Assembly: GCA_031367405.1 (NCBI GenBank)
Contig: JANLPT010000196.1
Span: 1-31,859, forward strand
Length of the DNA stretch: 31,859 nt
Reading direction: 5' to 3'
From: JALHNI01 sp031367405
GTDB taxonomy: Bacteria; Acidobacteriota; Terriglobia; Bryobacterales; Bryobacteraceae
The notes beneath the pieces were generated by a model. It saw only the letters and a program-made list of their open reading frames with translations. It searched no databases and was not told the origin of the DNA. Position 1 is the stretch's first letter. Each line of letters starts with the position of its first letter. This document shows positions 7,815 to 15,346 of the stretch, in pieces. Made by a program: the position numbers and the translations under genes.

Positions 7815-8621
7815 ATGCCCGCTTGGCCCGGAAAACATTTTATTACCAATCTGTTTGCGCGACGAACGCTGCTGATGGAAATGGTGCGGCGTGACTTCAC
7901 GCGGCGCTTTGTGGGATCGAGCGTGGGCTGGGTGTGGATGCTGGTGCATCCCCTGGTGCTGCTGGCCGTTTGGACCTTCGTCTTTCACTTTTGCCTGCAC
8001 ATGCAGGTGCCGCCAGGCCAGGGCGGCAACTACACGCTGTATCTGTTTTGCGGCCAGCTGCCCTGGCTGCTTTTTCAGGACACGGTGGCGCGTTCCTCCA
8101 CCTGCCTGGTGGAAAACTCGAATCTCATCACCAAGACTTTGTTTCCCTCCGAGATGATTCCGGTATCGATCTTCTTTTCGTCGCTGGTGAATCATTTGAT
8201 GACCTTGGCCTTGGCCTTAGTGGCGGTGGCGATTTGGGGCGAGGGGCTGTCGGCTTGGCCGATCCTGCTGCCGGTGTACATGCTGCTGGTGGGGCTGTTG
8301 AGCGTGGGGCTGGGCTGGATGGTGGCGAGTTTGCAAGTGTTTCTGCGCGACACCTCGCAGTTCACCTTGGTCGCGCTCACCTTGTGGTTTTGGCTGACGC
8401 CGATCTTCATCTCGATCGAGCAAGTACCCGCCCGCTTCCGCTTTCTCATTCACTTGAATCCGCTTTCGGCGGTGGTCACCTCTTATCGAGACCTGTTACT
8501 CGTCAGCAAAGCGCCGGCCTGGGACGAGTTAGCTTGGCTCACGTTATCGGCGCTGAGCGTTTTTGCTTTAGGCGGGCTGCTGTTCCGGCAATTGAAGCCC
8601 GGCTTCGCGGACGTCCTCTAA
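7815..8621 (+). CDS. ABC-2 permease for polysaccharide export (Wzm/TagG-like)
   Basis: 268 residues with about six hydrophobic membrane segments. The N-terminus (RRDFTRRFVGSSVGWVWMLVHP) is the characteristic opening of Wzm/TagG/KpsM-type permeases, which move O-antigen, teichoic acid or capsule chains across the inner membrane. SNLITKTLFPSEMIPV and LTPIFISIEQVP are further family signatures. Such a permease needs a Wzt/TagH ATPase, but none is encoded next to it or anywhere in the window. It is divergent from the response regulator and starts the plus-strand envelope series, three bases before ldhA. Confidence 0.9.
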   Translation: MPAWPGKHFITNLFARRTLLMEMVRRDFTRRFVGSSVGWVWMLVHPLVLLAVWTFVFHFCLHMQVPPGQGGNYTLYLFCGQLPWLLFQDTVARSSTCLVENSNLITKTLFPSEMIPVSIFFSSLVNHLMTLALALVAVAIWGEGLSAWPILLPVYMLLVGLLSVGLGWMVASLQVFLRDTSQFTLVALTLWFWLTPIFISIEQVPARFRFLIHLNPLSAVVTSYRDLLLVSKAPAWDELAWLTLSALSVFALGGLLFRQLKPGFADVL

Positions 8622-8624
8622 GCG

Positions 8625-9596
8625 ATGCGCACCGCATTTTATAGCGCCCGCCGCGACGAACAGCCATTTTACCGGGGAGCGGCGCATGCCTTCAGTTTCT
8701 TCGAAACTTCACTGAGTCCCGTGACGGCTAAGCTGGCTGCGGGCTTCCCGGCGGTGTGCCTGTTTGTGAACGACAACGCCAATGCGGATGCGCTGGAGGT
8801 TCTGGCCGCGGGAGGGACTCAGTTTCTGGCCCTGCGATCGGCGGGTTTCAACCATGTGGACTTGGCGGCGGCGGCGCGGCTGGGCCTAACGGTAGGCCGG
8901 GTGCCGGCCTATAGTCCGTATGCCGTCGCTGAACATGCGGTGGCCTTGATGTTGGCTTTGAACCGGAAACTGGTGCGGGCAAACGCGCGGGTTCATGAGA
9001 ATAACTTTTTGCTGGACGGCCTGATGGGTTTCGATATGCACGGGCGCACCGTCGGCGTGGTGGGTACCGGACAGATCGGTGGCGTGCTGGCGGGAATCAT
9101 GCGGGGCTTTGGCTGCGACTTACTCGCCTATGATCCGCAGCCGCGGCGTGACCTGGCGGTGGAATACGTCGCTTGGGAAGAGTTACTGCGGCGAAGCGAT
9201 ATCATTTCACTGCATTGCCCCCTGGTGCCCGCGACTCATCATTTGATTGGCGATCAGGCGCTGCGTTCGATGAAGCGGGGAGCGATGCTGATCAACACGA
9301 GCCGCGGAGGGCTGGTGGATGCGGCGGCCGCCATACGAGCCTTGAAGCGCGGACAGCTCGGTTACCTTGGTCTCGATGTATATGAGGAGGAGGCGGGCAT
9401 GTTTTTCGCCGACCTTTCGGAGGCCGTGCCGCAAGACGACATCTTTGCCAGGCTACTTACTTTCCCGAACGTGCTGATCACAGGCCATCAGGCTTTTTAT
9501 ACGCGGCAGGCGCTCGAGAATATCGCCAGCACCACCCTGCAGAATCTTACCGGCTTTGAAAAGACGGGGACTTGCTCTCACTTGGTGAAAACGTAA
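8625..9596 (+). CDS. ldhA: D-lactate dehydrogenase (2-hydroxyacid dehydrogenase)
   Basis: 323 residues, the family's usual size. It reduces pyruvate to D-lactate with NADH in the cytoplasm. The dinucleotide-binding loop is VGTGQIGG (146-153), and the catalytic residues are R227 (NTSRGG), E256 (DVYEEEAG) and H288 (TGHQAF). The last part, with DVYEEEAGMFFADLS and LITGHQAFYT, is specific to the LdhA-type D-lactate dehydrogenases rather than the glycerate or phosphoglycerate enzymes. It sits between the export permease and asnB with spacings of 3 and 5 bases, an unexpected place for a fermentation enzyme. A related 2-hydroxyacid substrate from sugar metabolism cannot be excluded. Confidence 0.88.
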   Translation: MRTAFYSARRDEQPFYRGAAHAFSFFETSLSPVTAKLAAGFPAVCLFVNDNANADALEVLAAGGTQFLALRSAGFNHVDLAAAARLGLTVGRVPAYSPYAVAEHAVALMLALNRKLVRANARVHENNFLLDGLMGFDMHGRTVGVVGTGQIGGVLAGIMRGFGCDLLAYDPQPRRDLAVEYVAWEELLRRSDIISLHCPLVPATHHLIGDQALRSMKRGAMLINTSRGGLVDAAAAIRALKRGQLGYLGLDVYEEEAGMFFADLSEAVPQDDIFARLLTFPNVLITGHQAFYTRQALENIASTTLQNLTGFEKTGTCSHLVKT

Positions 9597-9601
9597 GCCG
9601 T

Positions 9602-11491
9602 ATGTGCGGAATTGCTGGATTTACTCATTTAGACCAAGCCGCGCCGGTGGGCCGGATGCGGCGGGTGACCGATACGCTGCATCATCGCGGCCCGGATCAA
9701 TCAGGCATCTGGGAGTCAGAGAGAGTATCGCTGGGAGCGGTGCGGCTCAAGATTATTGACCTGACGGGTGGCGACCAGCCGATGACGAGCGCCGACGGCA
9801 ACACGGTGATCGTCTTCAATGGCGAGGTCTACAATCACGCCGAATTGCGGCATGAACTTGAGCAAAAGGGCCATCGGTTCAGCACGCGCTGCGATACCGA
9901 GGTGGTGCTGAAGGCGTTTCTCGAATGGGATACCGATTGCTTCAAACGGCTGCGCGGCATGTTTGGCATCGGATTGTGGCAGGAGGAACAGCAACGTTTG
10001 CTGCTGGTGCGCGATCGGGTGGGGATTAAGCCGCTGTACTTTTATCAGCGGGGGCTTGACTTATATTTCGGGTCGGAGCTGAAGGCCATCTTCGAGCACC
10101 CGGAAATCGACCGGCGCCTTGACCTGGAAGGGCTGAGTTACTATCTTTCGCTGAACTATGTCCCGACGCCCTACACGCTGGTGGAAGGATTCACCAAGCT
10201 ACGTCCGGGTTACTGGATGGAGTGGCGCGCGGGCAATGTGAAGCACGAGTGTTACTGGACACTCTCTTTGTGGCAGGAGCGGCGGCATACGCTGGCGAGC
10301 GCTAAAGAGGAGCTAGACGATTTACTGAAAGAATCCATCAAGGAACACTTACTTTCGGACGTGCCGCTCGGGGTATGGGCGTCCGGCGGCTTGGACTCTT
10401 CGACGATTCTGCACTATGCGGCGGGGATGACCGCGCAGAAGCTGAAGACCTTCTCTGTCTCCTTCCGGGGCAAAAGCTTCGACGAAAGCGAGTATTTCCG
10501 GCAGGTCGCTTCCCAATACGGAACCGAGCACGAGGAGTTCGACCTGCAGCCGGAGAATGAGTTACCGGAAGTCATCGGGCAAATGAGTTACTTCGCTGAC
10601 GAGCCCAGTGCCGATTCTGGCGCGCTACCGGTGTGGTACCTATCGCAGATGTGCCGGAAGCACGTGACGGTCGCCTTAAGTGGCGAAGGCGCGGACGAGC
10701 TGTTTGCCGGTTACTCCACTTACTTAGCCGACCGGTATGCGGGGCGGGCGCGGCGGGTGCCGGCCTGGGCGCGCCGCACCGCTTTGGCCGCGCTTAATTT
10801 GTGGCCGGTCTCCGATGACAAAATCAGCTTGGAATATAAGCTGAAGCGGTTTCTGGGTGGCAGTCTGCTAGACCCGGCCACGGCGCACCTGTATTGGAAT
10901 GGAACGCATTCAGACGCCGAGCGTAAGCGCCTCTACCAGCACGATGGCCCTCGCGCGGTGCGCGATCTATTCCGCTGGATGCCGGGCGAATACGCACAGT
11001 CCGGCGAGCTGAATCAGTATCTCTGGGCGGATCAGCGTTACTATTTAACTGACGATATCCTGACTAAGTGTGACCGCATGAGTATGGCCCATTCGCTGGA
11101 AGTGAGGCCGCCATTTCTGGACCATCGAGTGATAGAATTCGCAAATTCCCTGCCCGAGAATCTGAAAATCAGTGCGGATGGGGATTTGAAGCATGTGTTG
11201 CGGGATCTGATGCGGGACAAGTTACCGGCGGCGGTGCTGAACCGGCCCAAGCAGGGCTTTGACATCCCCACGCACCATTGGTTCCGGACCGTATTGAAGC
11301 CGCTGATGCTCGAAACGCTGAGTGCCACTAACGTCAGGGCGGCGGGAGTATTCGATGAGAATGTGCTGGCGGAGACGATGAGGAGGCACTTAGACCGGAA
11401 GGCGAACCTGGGTTATCACCTGTGGGGGCTGTTGACCTTGTTTTTGTGGATGAAGCGATGGAACATACAAACTCCCGGCGTGCAGAAGTAA
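9602..11491 (+). CDS. asnB: Asparagine synthetase, glutamine-hydrolysing
   Basis: 629 residues from the ATG at 9602, which exposes the catalytic Cys2 (MCGIAGF) needed by class II glutamine amidotransferases. An upstream start would bury it and is rejected. Residues 1-200 are the glutaminase domain (HHRGPDQSG, FNGEVYNH, RDRVGIKPLYF). From about 235 comes the synthetase domain with the ATP pyrophosphatase loop SGGLDSS (261-267) and SGEGADELFAGY. It should make asparagine, or amidate a sugar acid or peptide, from ATP and glutamine. AsnB-like proteins of this length are often found in exopolysaccharide clusters, and the neighbours (export permease, ArnT-like transferase) favour such a role. Its last 34 bases overlap the next gene. 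Confidence 0.93.
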   Translation: MCGIAGFTHLDQAAPVGRMRRVTDTLHHRGPDQSGIWESERVSLGAVRLKIIDLTGGDQPMTSADGNTVIVFNGEVYNHAELRHELEQKGHRFSTRCDTEVVLKAFLEWDTDCFKRLRGMFGIGLWQEEQQRLLLVRDRVGIKPLYFYQRGLDLYFGSELKAIFEHPEIDRRLDLEGLSYYLSLNYVPTPYTLVEGFTKLRPGYWMEWRAGNVKHECYWTLSLWQERRHTLASAKEELDDLLKESIKEHLLSDVPLGVWASGGLDSSTILHYAAGMTAQKLKTFSVSFRGKSFDESEYFRQVASQYGTEHEEFDLQPENELPEVIGQMSYFADEPSADSGALPVWYLSQMCRKHVTVALSGEGADELFAGYSTYLADRYAGRARRVPAWARRTALAALNLWPVSDDKISLEYKLKRFLGGSLLDPATAHLYWNGTHSDAERKRLYQHDGPRAVRDLFRWMPGEYAQSGELNQYLWADQRYYLTDDILTKCDRMSMAHSLEVRPPFLDHRVIEFANSLPENLKISADGDLKHVLRDLMRDKLPAAVLNRPKQGFDIPTHHWFRTVLKPLMLETLSATNVRAAGVFDENVLAETMRRHLDRKANLGYHLWGLLTLFLWMKRWNIQTPGVQK

Positions 11492-13236
11492 CCGTCGTCC
11501 TGGTGGCGGCGGCCATCTATCTCGTTAGCTTGCTGGCTCCACCGCATCTGATGGACGATGTGGACGCGGTGCAAGCGACGATTGCCAAGAATATGCTTTC
11601 GTCCGGTGACTGGGTGACGGCGCGCCTGGATGGTGTGAAGTATTTGGAAAAATCACCGCTCGTCTACTGGATGATGGCGACGTCCTTTGCCATATTCCGC
11701 GTCACTGATTGGGCCGCCCGCTTGCCGATCGTCTTATCGATATTGGCCTTGTGCTGGGTGACATTTCGGATGGGGCGATGGGCCTTTGGCGAGTTAGTTG
11801 GACTGTACGCGGGTTTAGCGATGGCGACATCCATCGGACTCTTTCTCTTCACCCGCATCCTGATTCCAGACGTCATTCTCACCTTGACGATCGCGCTGGC
11901 GCTGTGGGGCTTTCTGCGGGCGCTGGACGCTCAGGAGACTTATCCGCGGCGCTGGGCCTGGACGATGGGCGCATCAATCGGTGTAGGCTTGCTGCTCAAG
12001 GGTCTGATTGCGGCACTATTCCCCGTCGCTGCGGCGGGACTGTTTTTGGTATTTACCGGACAGTTATTCGCGCGCCGCACTTGGCAACGGCTCTCCCCGC
12101 TGAGTTCGCTGGCCATCTTATTGGCGATTGCTCTACCATGGCACGTGATCGCGACTTGGCGCAATCCTCCTTACTTCGACTGGACGATGAAGAGCGAGCC
12201 GGGCCATTATCGAGGGTTTTTCTGGTTCTATTTTCTCAACGAACATGTGTTCCGGTTCTTGAATATGCGCTTCCCGCGCGATTACAATACCGTGCCGCGC
12301 TACCTATTCTGGCTATTGCACCTGATTTGGTTTTTCCCCTGGAGCGCCTGGATTTCGGAGACTTGGCGGCTTCAGTATCGGGGAGTCGACCGGGCGGCGC
12401 GCACGCGTTTGCTGTGTTTGTGCTGGGCTGGCTTTACGATGTTATTTTTTACGTTTTCCACGACGCAGGAGTATTACTCGATGCCCGCCTACCCGGCGAT
12501 GGCATTGTTATTCGGTTGTGCGATGGCGTCGAATCGGAGTGAGTGGCCGGCGCGGGCGGTGGGTGGTATTTCAGTGGTCGCGCTGGTGGCGATCGGCTAT
12601 ATCCTGGCGACCGTGTGGCACCTCCCTTCGCCGGGGGACATCTCCCAGGCGCTGGTGACACAAGATACTGAGGCCTACACGCTGTCGATGGGCCATATGG
12701 GCGACTTAACGATGCGCTCATTTGCTTATTTAAGAGGCCCCTTAGCGATGGCGGGAGTCGCATTTATGGCCGGGGCTTGGGGCGCATGGTGGCTGCGGAG
12801 GAAAAGCCGCCTGCTGGCACTGGCGGGAATGATGGTGCTGTTCTTGAATGCGGCGCGTTGGGCCATGGTGACCTTTGACCCTTATCTTTCGTCGCAGCCG
12901 CTGGCACAAGTGCTGAAGCAGTCGCCGCCGGGCCGAGTGGTCGTCGATAACCAGTACTACACCTTTTCGTCCATTTGTTTCTACGCTCCAGTAAGTCAGG
13001 CATTGCTTTTGAACGGCCGGGTGAATAATTTGGCGTATGGGTCAAATGAACCAGGATCGCCCAAGGTATTCGTTACCGATGCGGAACTTCCGGCGCTGTG
13101 GCGCAGCCGGGAGAGGCATTACTTGTTTATTGAAAATCCGGCGGTCGACAGGGTGCGGGGAATATTAAAGGATCACTTACTTCTCGTCCGAAGCAGCGGG
13201 GGGAAGAGCCTCTATACCAACTTGCCGCTGAATTGA
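11458..13236 (+). CDS. ArnT-like membrane glycosyltransferase (GT-C)
   Basis: 592 residues with about a dozen hydrophobic segments in the first 470. The N-terminal loop has MDDVDAV (D33/D34) and, further on, YLEKSPL with E64, matching the ArnT/PMT-type acceptor and metal-binding residues. The enzymes of this class move a sugar from a polyprenyl-phosphate donor to lipid A or protein on the outer face of the inner membrane. The C-terminal region (from about 475) is soluble and periplasmic. The chosen ATG at 11458 lies inside asnB (34-base overlap); an earlier in-frame start would only add 12 residues. Its 3' end overlaps the convergent hydrolase gene by 25 bases. Confidence 0.88.
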   Translation: MEHTNSRRAEVTVVLVAAAIYLVSLLAPPHLMDDVDAVQATIAKNMLSSGDWVTARLDGVKYLEKSPLVYWMMATSFAIFRVTDWAARLPIVLSILALCWVTFRMGRWAFGELVGLYAGLAMATSIGLFLFTRILIPDVILTLTIALALWGFLRALDAQETYPRRWAWTMGASIGVGLLLKGLIAALFPVAAAGLFLVFTGQLFARRTWQRLSPLSSLAILLAIALPWHVIATWRNPPYFDWTMKSEPGHYRGFFWFYFLNEHVFRFLNMRFPRDYNTVPRYLFWLLHLIWFFPWSAWISETWRLQYRGVDRAARTRLLCLCWAGFTMLFFTFSTTQEYYSMPAYPAMALLFGCAMASNRSEWPARAVGGISVVALVAIGYILATVWHLPSPGDISQALVTQDTEAYTLSMGHMGDLTMRSFAYLRGPLAMAGVAFMAGAWGAWWLRRKSRLLALAGMMVLFLNAARWAMVTFDPYLSSQPLAQVLKQSPPGRVVVDNQYYTFSSICFYAPVSQALLLNGRVNNLAYGSNEPGSPKVFVTDAELPALWRSRERHYLFIENPAVDRVRGILKDHLLLVRSSGGKSLYTNLPLN

Positions 13237-13811
13237 ACCCAAGCCTCAGCGATCCTCGTGGCGGCTGTCGGTGGCAGGCTGTGGCCCATGCCTTCCAGCA
13301 ACACGAGTTCATGCGGAGAGAGAGCCTGGGCCAGTTCACTGGGCGTTCCGAAATCGTCCCGAGTGCCGCTGACGAAGAGGGTGGGGGTGATCAAGAGCGG
13401 CAGATGCCCGGTGCGGAGTTTGGCGGGTTGGGCGGGCGGATGGAGCGGATAGCTGAGAATCAAGAGTCCGCGCAACAGGGCGGGCTGTTCGGCAGCCAGC
13501 ATAGTGGCCAGCATGGTGGCTTGGCGTCCGCCGTAGGAATGGCCACCCGCAAAGAGCGGAAGGCCAGTGGCGGCGCTGAGCGAGGCGATGGCGGTGGCCA
13601 AACTGGCACGGTCAGCAGCAGCGCCCGAGGGGTGCGGTGGCCCGGTTGTCCGCTGCTGGCGAAACGCCAAATTGATGCGCAGCACCGCCCATCCCTGGTC
13701 AGCCAGGGCGGCACTGAGGGCAACCAGCAGGGGCGCATCCGCGTTGGATCCGGCACCGTGGGTGAGCACCAGCGCGGCATGGGCATTAGCGGGCTGGACG
13801 AATCGTTCCAT
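13212..13811 (-). CDS. Small alpha/beta hydrolase (KANL3/Tex30-like, dienelactone-hydrolase superfamily)
   Basis: 199 residues from the ATG at 13809-13811 (MERFVQPANAHAALVLTHGAG). The much longer open frame upstream is antisense to the Rrf2 regulator and is not used. The protein has the oxyanion region LTHGAGSN, the nucleophile elbow GGHSYGGRQ, an acid in SGTRDDFG and a histidine in EGMGHSL. All parts of a serine-hydrolase triad are present and there is no signal peptide, so it is cytoplasmic. Bacterial members of this group are largely uncharacterised. Transcription converges with the ArnT-like gene (overlap 13212-13236) and diverges from the Rrf2 gene. Confidence 0.85.
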   Translation of the reverse strand: MERFVQPANAHAALVLTHGAGSNADAPLLVALSAALADQGWAVLRINLAFRQQRTTGPPHPSGAAADRASLATAIASLSAATGLPLFAGGHSYGGRQATMLATMLAAEQPALLRGLLILSYPLHPPAQPAKLRTGHLPLLITPTLFVSGTRDDFGTPSELAQALSPHELVLLEGMGHSLPPTAATRIAEAWVQFSGKLV

Positions 13812-13833
13812 CGCCCTTGATGATAGCGCCACT

Positions 13834-13861
13834 TTGACAAAGGTAAGCCGTATCCGATAAT
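13834..13861 (+). promoter_or_regulatory. Sigma-70 type promoter of the Rrf2-cysK unit
   Basis: TTGACA (13834-13839, perfect) and GATAAT (13856-13861, 5 of 6 matches) are spaced 16 bases apart, the best housekeeping promoter in the window. The expected transcript start is near 13868, leaving a leader of about 25 bases before the GTG at 13893, with AGGAG at 13876-13880 as ribosome binding site. Confidence 0.7.
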
Positions 13862-13886
13862 CTCGATGTACAAATAGGAGATTGTC
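13856..13886. promoter_or_regulatory. Dyad operator candidate over -10 box and ribosome binding site
   Basis: The arms GATAATCTC (13856-13864) and GAGATTGTC (13878-13886) are inverted repeats at 8 of 9 positions with a 13-base spacer, 31 bases in all. The left arm contains the -10 box and the right arm begins in the AGGAG element. Rrf2 dimers bind long dyads of about this size, so this is a good candidate autoregulatory site. Binding by the adjacent regulator is inferred. Confidence 0.5.
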
Positions 13887-13892
13887 CCAAAC

Positions 13893-14306
13893 GTGTTCAA
13901 CCTGTCGGTGAAAGCGGAGTACGCTTTGCAGGCCATTTTCGATCTCGCCTTGCAAAAGCCGAGTGTCCCGATTAAGATCGCCGACATTGCGGAGCGGCAG
14001 CGCATTCCCCAGAAATTTCTCGAGTTGATTCTGGCGAGTTTGAAGCAAGGCGGCTTTGTCGAGTCGCGCCGGGGTGCCGAGGGTGGCTATCTGCTGGCCC
14101 GGCCGGCGAATTCGATTCTGATCGGTGACGTGTTGCGGTTTGTGGAGAACAAGAAAAGCCGGCGGCGCACCGAGAGCCCTTTTGTCGATATCTGGAAGAA
14201 GATCGACGAAAATATTGCGCAGGTGACGGACCATACGAATTTTGGCGATTTGGCGCGGCAGTGGCAGGAGCAGCGAGCGAAGTACACCGCCGATTGGGTA
14301 ATTTAG
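13893..14306 (+). CDS. Rrf2-family transcriptional regulator (CymR-like, no cysteines)
   Basis: 137 residues from a GTG start preceded by AGGAG 12 bases upstream. The N-terminal winged helix has the Rrf2 signatures LSVKAEYALQAIFDLA, IPQKFLELILASLKQGGFVES and RGAEGGYLLARP. The protein contains no cysteine at all, so it cannot carry an iron-sulfur cluster as IscR and NsrR do. This makes it like CymR, the sulfur-metabolism repressor that works through CysK in Firmicutes. The next gene, 27 bases downstream, is cysK, so control of cysteine synthesis is a strong inference. The C-terminal part (from about 85) is lysine/arginine-rich and differs from IscR. Confidence 0.9.
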   Translation: MFNLSVKAEYALQAIFDLALQKPSVPIKIADIAERQRIPQKFLELILASLKQGGFVESRRGAEGGYLLARPANSILIGDVLRFVENKKSRRRTESPFVDIWKKIDENIAQVTDHTNFGDLARQWQEQRAKYTADWVI

Positions 14307-14333
14307 ACTGCGATTTTGAAGGAGAAACTAACC

Positions 14334-15290
14334 ATGTGGTTTGAAGATAATTCGTTGAGCATCGGGCGGACACCGCTGGTGCGGCTGAACCGGGTGACGG
14401 ACGGCGCGGGTGCCACGGTGCTGGCCAAAATCGAAGGGCGCAACCCGGCCTATTCAGTGAAGTGCCGGATTGGCGCGTCGATGATCTGGGACGCCGAGAA
14501 GCGCGGCCTGCTGGGGCCGGGCAAGGAAATCGTGGAGCCGACGTCGGGCAATACCGGGATCGCACTGGCGTTCGTGGCGGCCGCCCGCGGCTACGCGATC
14601 ACGCTGACGATGCCCGAAACGATGTCGATCGAGCGGCGCAAGGTGTTGAAGGTGTATGGCGCGAACCTGGTGCTGACGGAGGGTCCGAAGGGCATGAAGG
14701 GTGCCATTGGCAAGGCGGAGGAGATTTACGCGACGGACCCCAACCGCTACGTGCTGTTACAGCAATTCAAGAATCCGGCCAACCCGGACATTCACTTCAA
14801 GACCACGGGCCCGGAGATCTGGGACGATACCGAAGGCAAGGTGGATGTCTTCGTGAGCGGCGTGGGCACGGGCGGCACCATCACGGGCGTGTCGCGCTAC
14901 ATCAAGCAGGCCAAGGGCAAGCCGATTTTGTCGGTGGCGGTGGAACCGGTGCATAGTCCGGTGATTGCGCAGAAAATGGCGGGCTTGGAGATTAAGCCGG
15001 GTCCGCATAAGATTCAGGGCATTGGCGCGGGCTTTATCCCCGACAACCTGGACATGAGCATGGTGGATGAAGTGGAGCAAGTTACCAACGACGAAGCGAT
15101 CGACATGGCGCGCCGGCTGGCCCGGGAAGAGGGCATCTTGTGCGGCATTTCCTGCGGGGCGGCGGCTGTGGGTGCGATTCGGGTGGCGCGCCGTCCGGAG
15201 ATGGCCGGTAAGGTGATCGTCGTGGTGTTGCCGGACGCCGGCGAACGGTATCTGACGAGCGCGTTGTTCGAAGGCATGTTTAACGATTAG
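14334..15290 (+). CDS. cysK: Cysteine synthase A (O-acetylserine sulfhydrylase)
   Basis: 318 residues; the ATG at 14334 has GGAG ten to thirteen bases upstream. It joins O-acetylserine and sulfide to form cysteine using pyridoxal phosphate. K43 (YSVKCRIGASM) is the PLP lysine, PTSGNTGIALA is the substrate loop and GVGTGGTITGV binds the PLP phosphate. The text is strikingly like enterobacterial CysK: FEDNSLSIGRTPLVRLNR, LTMPETMSIERRK and KIQGIGAGFIP are nearly shared, closer than I would expect for a distant phylum. That may reflect strong conservation of this subtype or past transfer. Co-transcribed with the Rrf2 regulator. No clear terminator follows. Confidence 0.95.
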   Translation: MWFEDNSLSIGRTPLVRLNRVTDGAGATVLAKIEGRNPAYSVKCRIGASMIWDAEKRGLLGPGKEIVEPTSGNTGIALAFVAAARGYAITLTMPETMSIERRKVLKVYGANLVLTEGPKGMKGAIGKAEEIYATDPNRYVLLQQFKNPANPDIHFKTTGPEIWDDTEGKVDVFVSGVGTGGTITGVSRYIKQAKGKPILSVAVEPVHSPVIAQKMAGLEIKPGPHKIQGIGAGFIPDNLDMSMVDEVEQVTNDEAIDMARRLAREEGILCGISCGAAAVGAIRVARRPEMAGKVIVVVLPDAGERYLTSALFEGMFND

Positions 15291-15346
15291 CGCTCTGACC
15301 GCTGGCAGCCGTTCCCGGGCTGAAAAATCCGGTATCCTCGACGGTG

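Noticed and set aside
13812..14234. Extension of the small alpha/beta hydrolase upstream by 141 codons
   Set aside because: The extension is antisense to the Rrf2 regulator and its promoter, and the hydrolase fold starts at the later ATG.
13893..14306. Iron-sulfur sensing Rrf2 protein (IscR or NsrR type)
   Set aside because: The protein has no cysteine residue, so cluster binding by the usual ligands is impossible.
15306..15322. Terminator after cysK (CAGCC/GGCTG stem)
   Set aside because: The stem has only five pairs and is followed by A residues, not T residues, on the coding strand.
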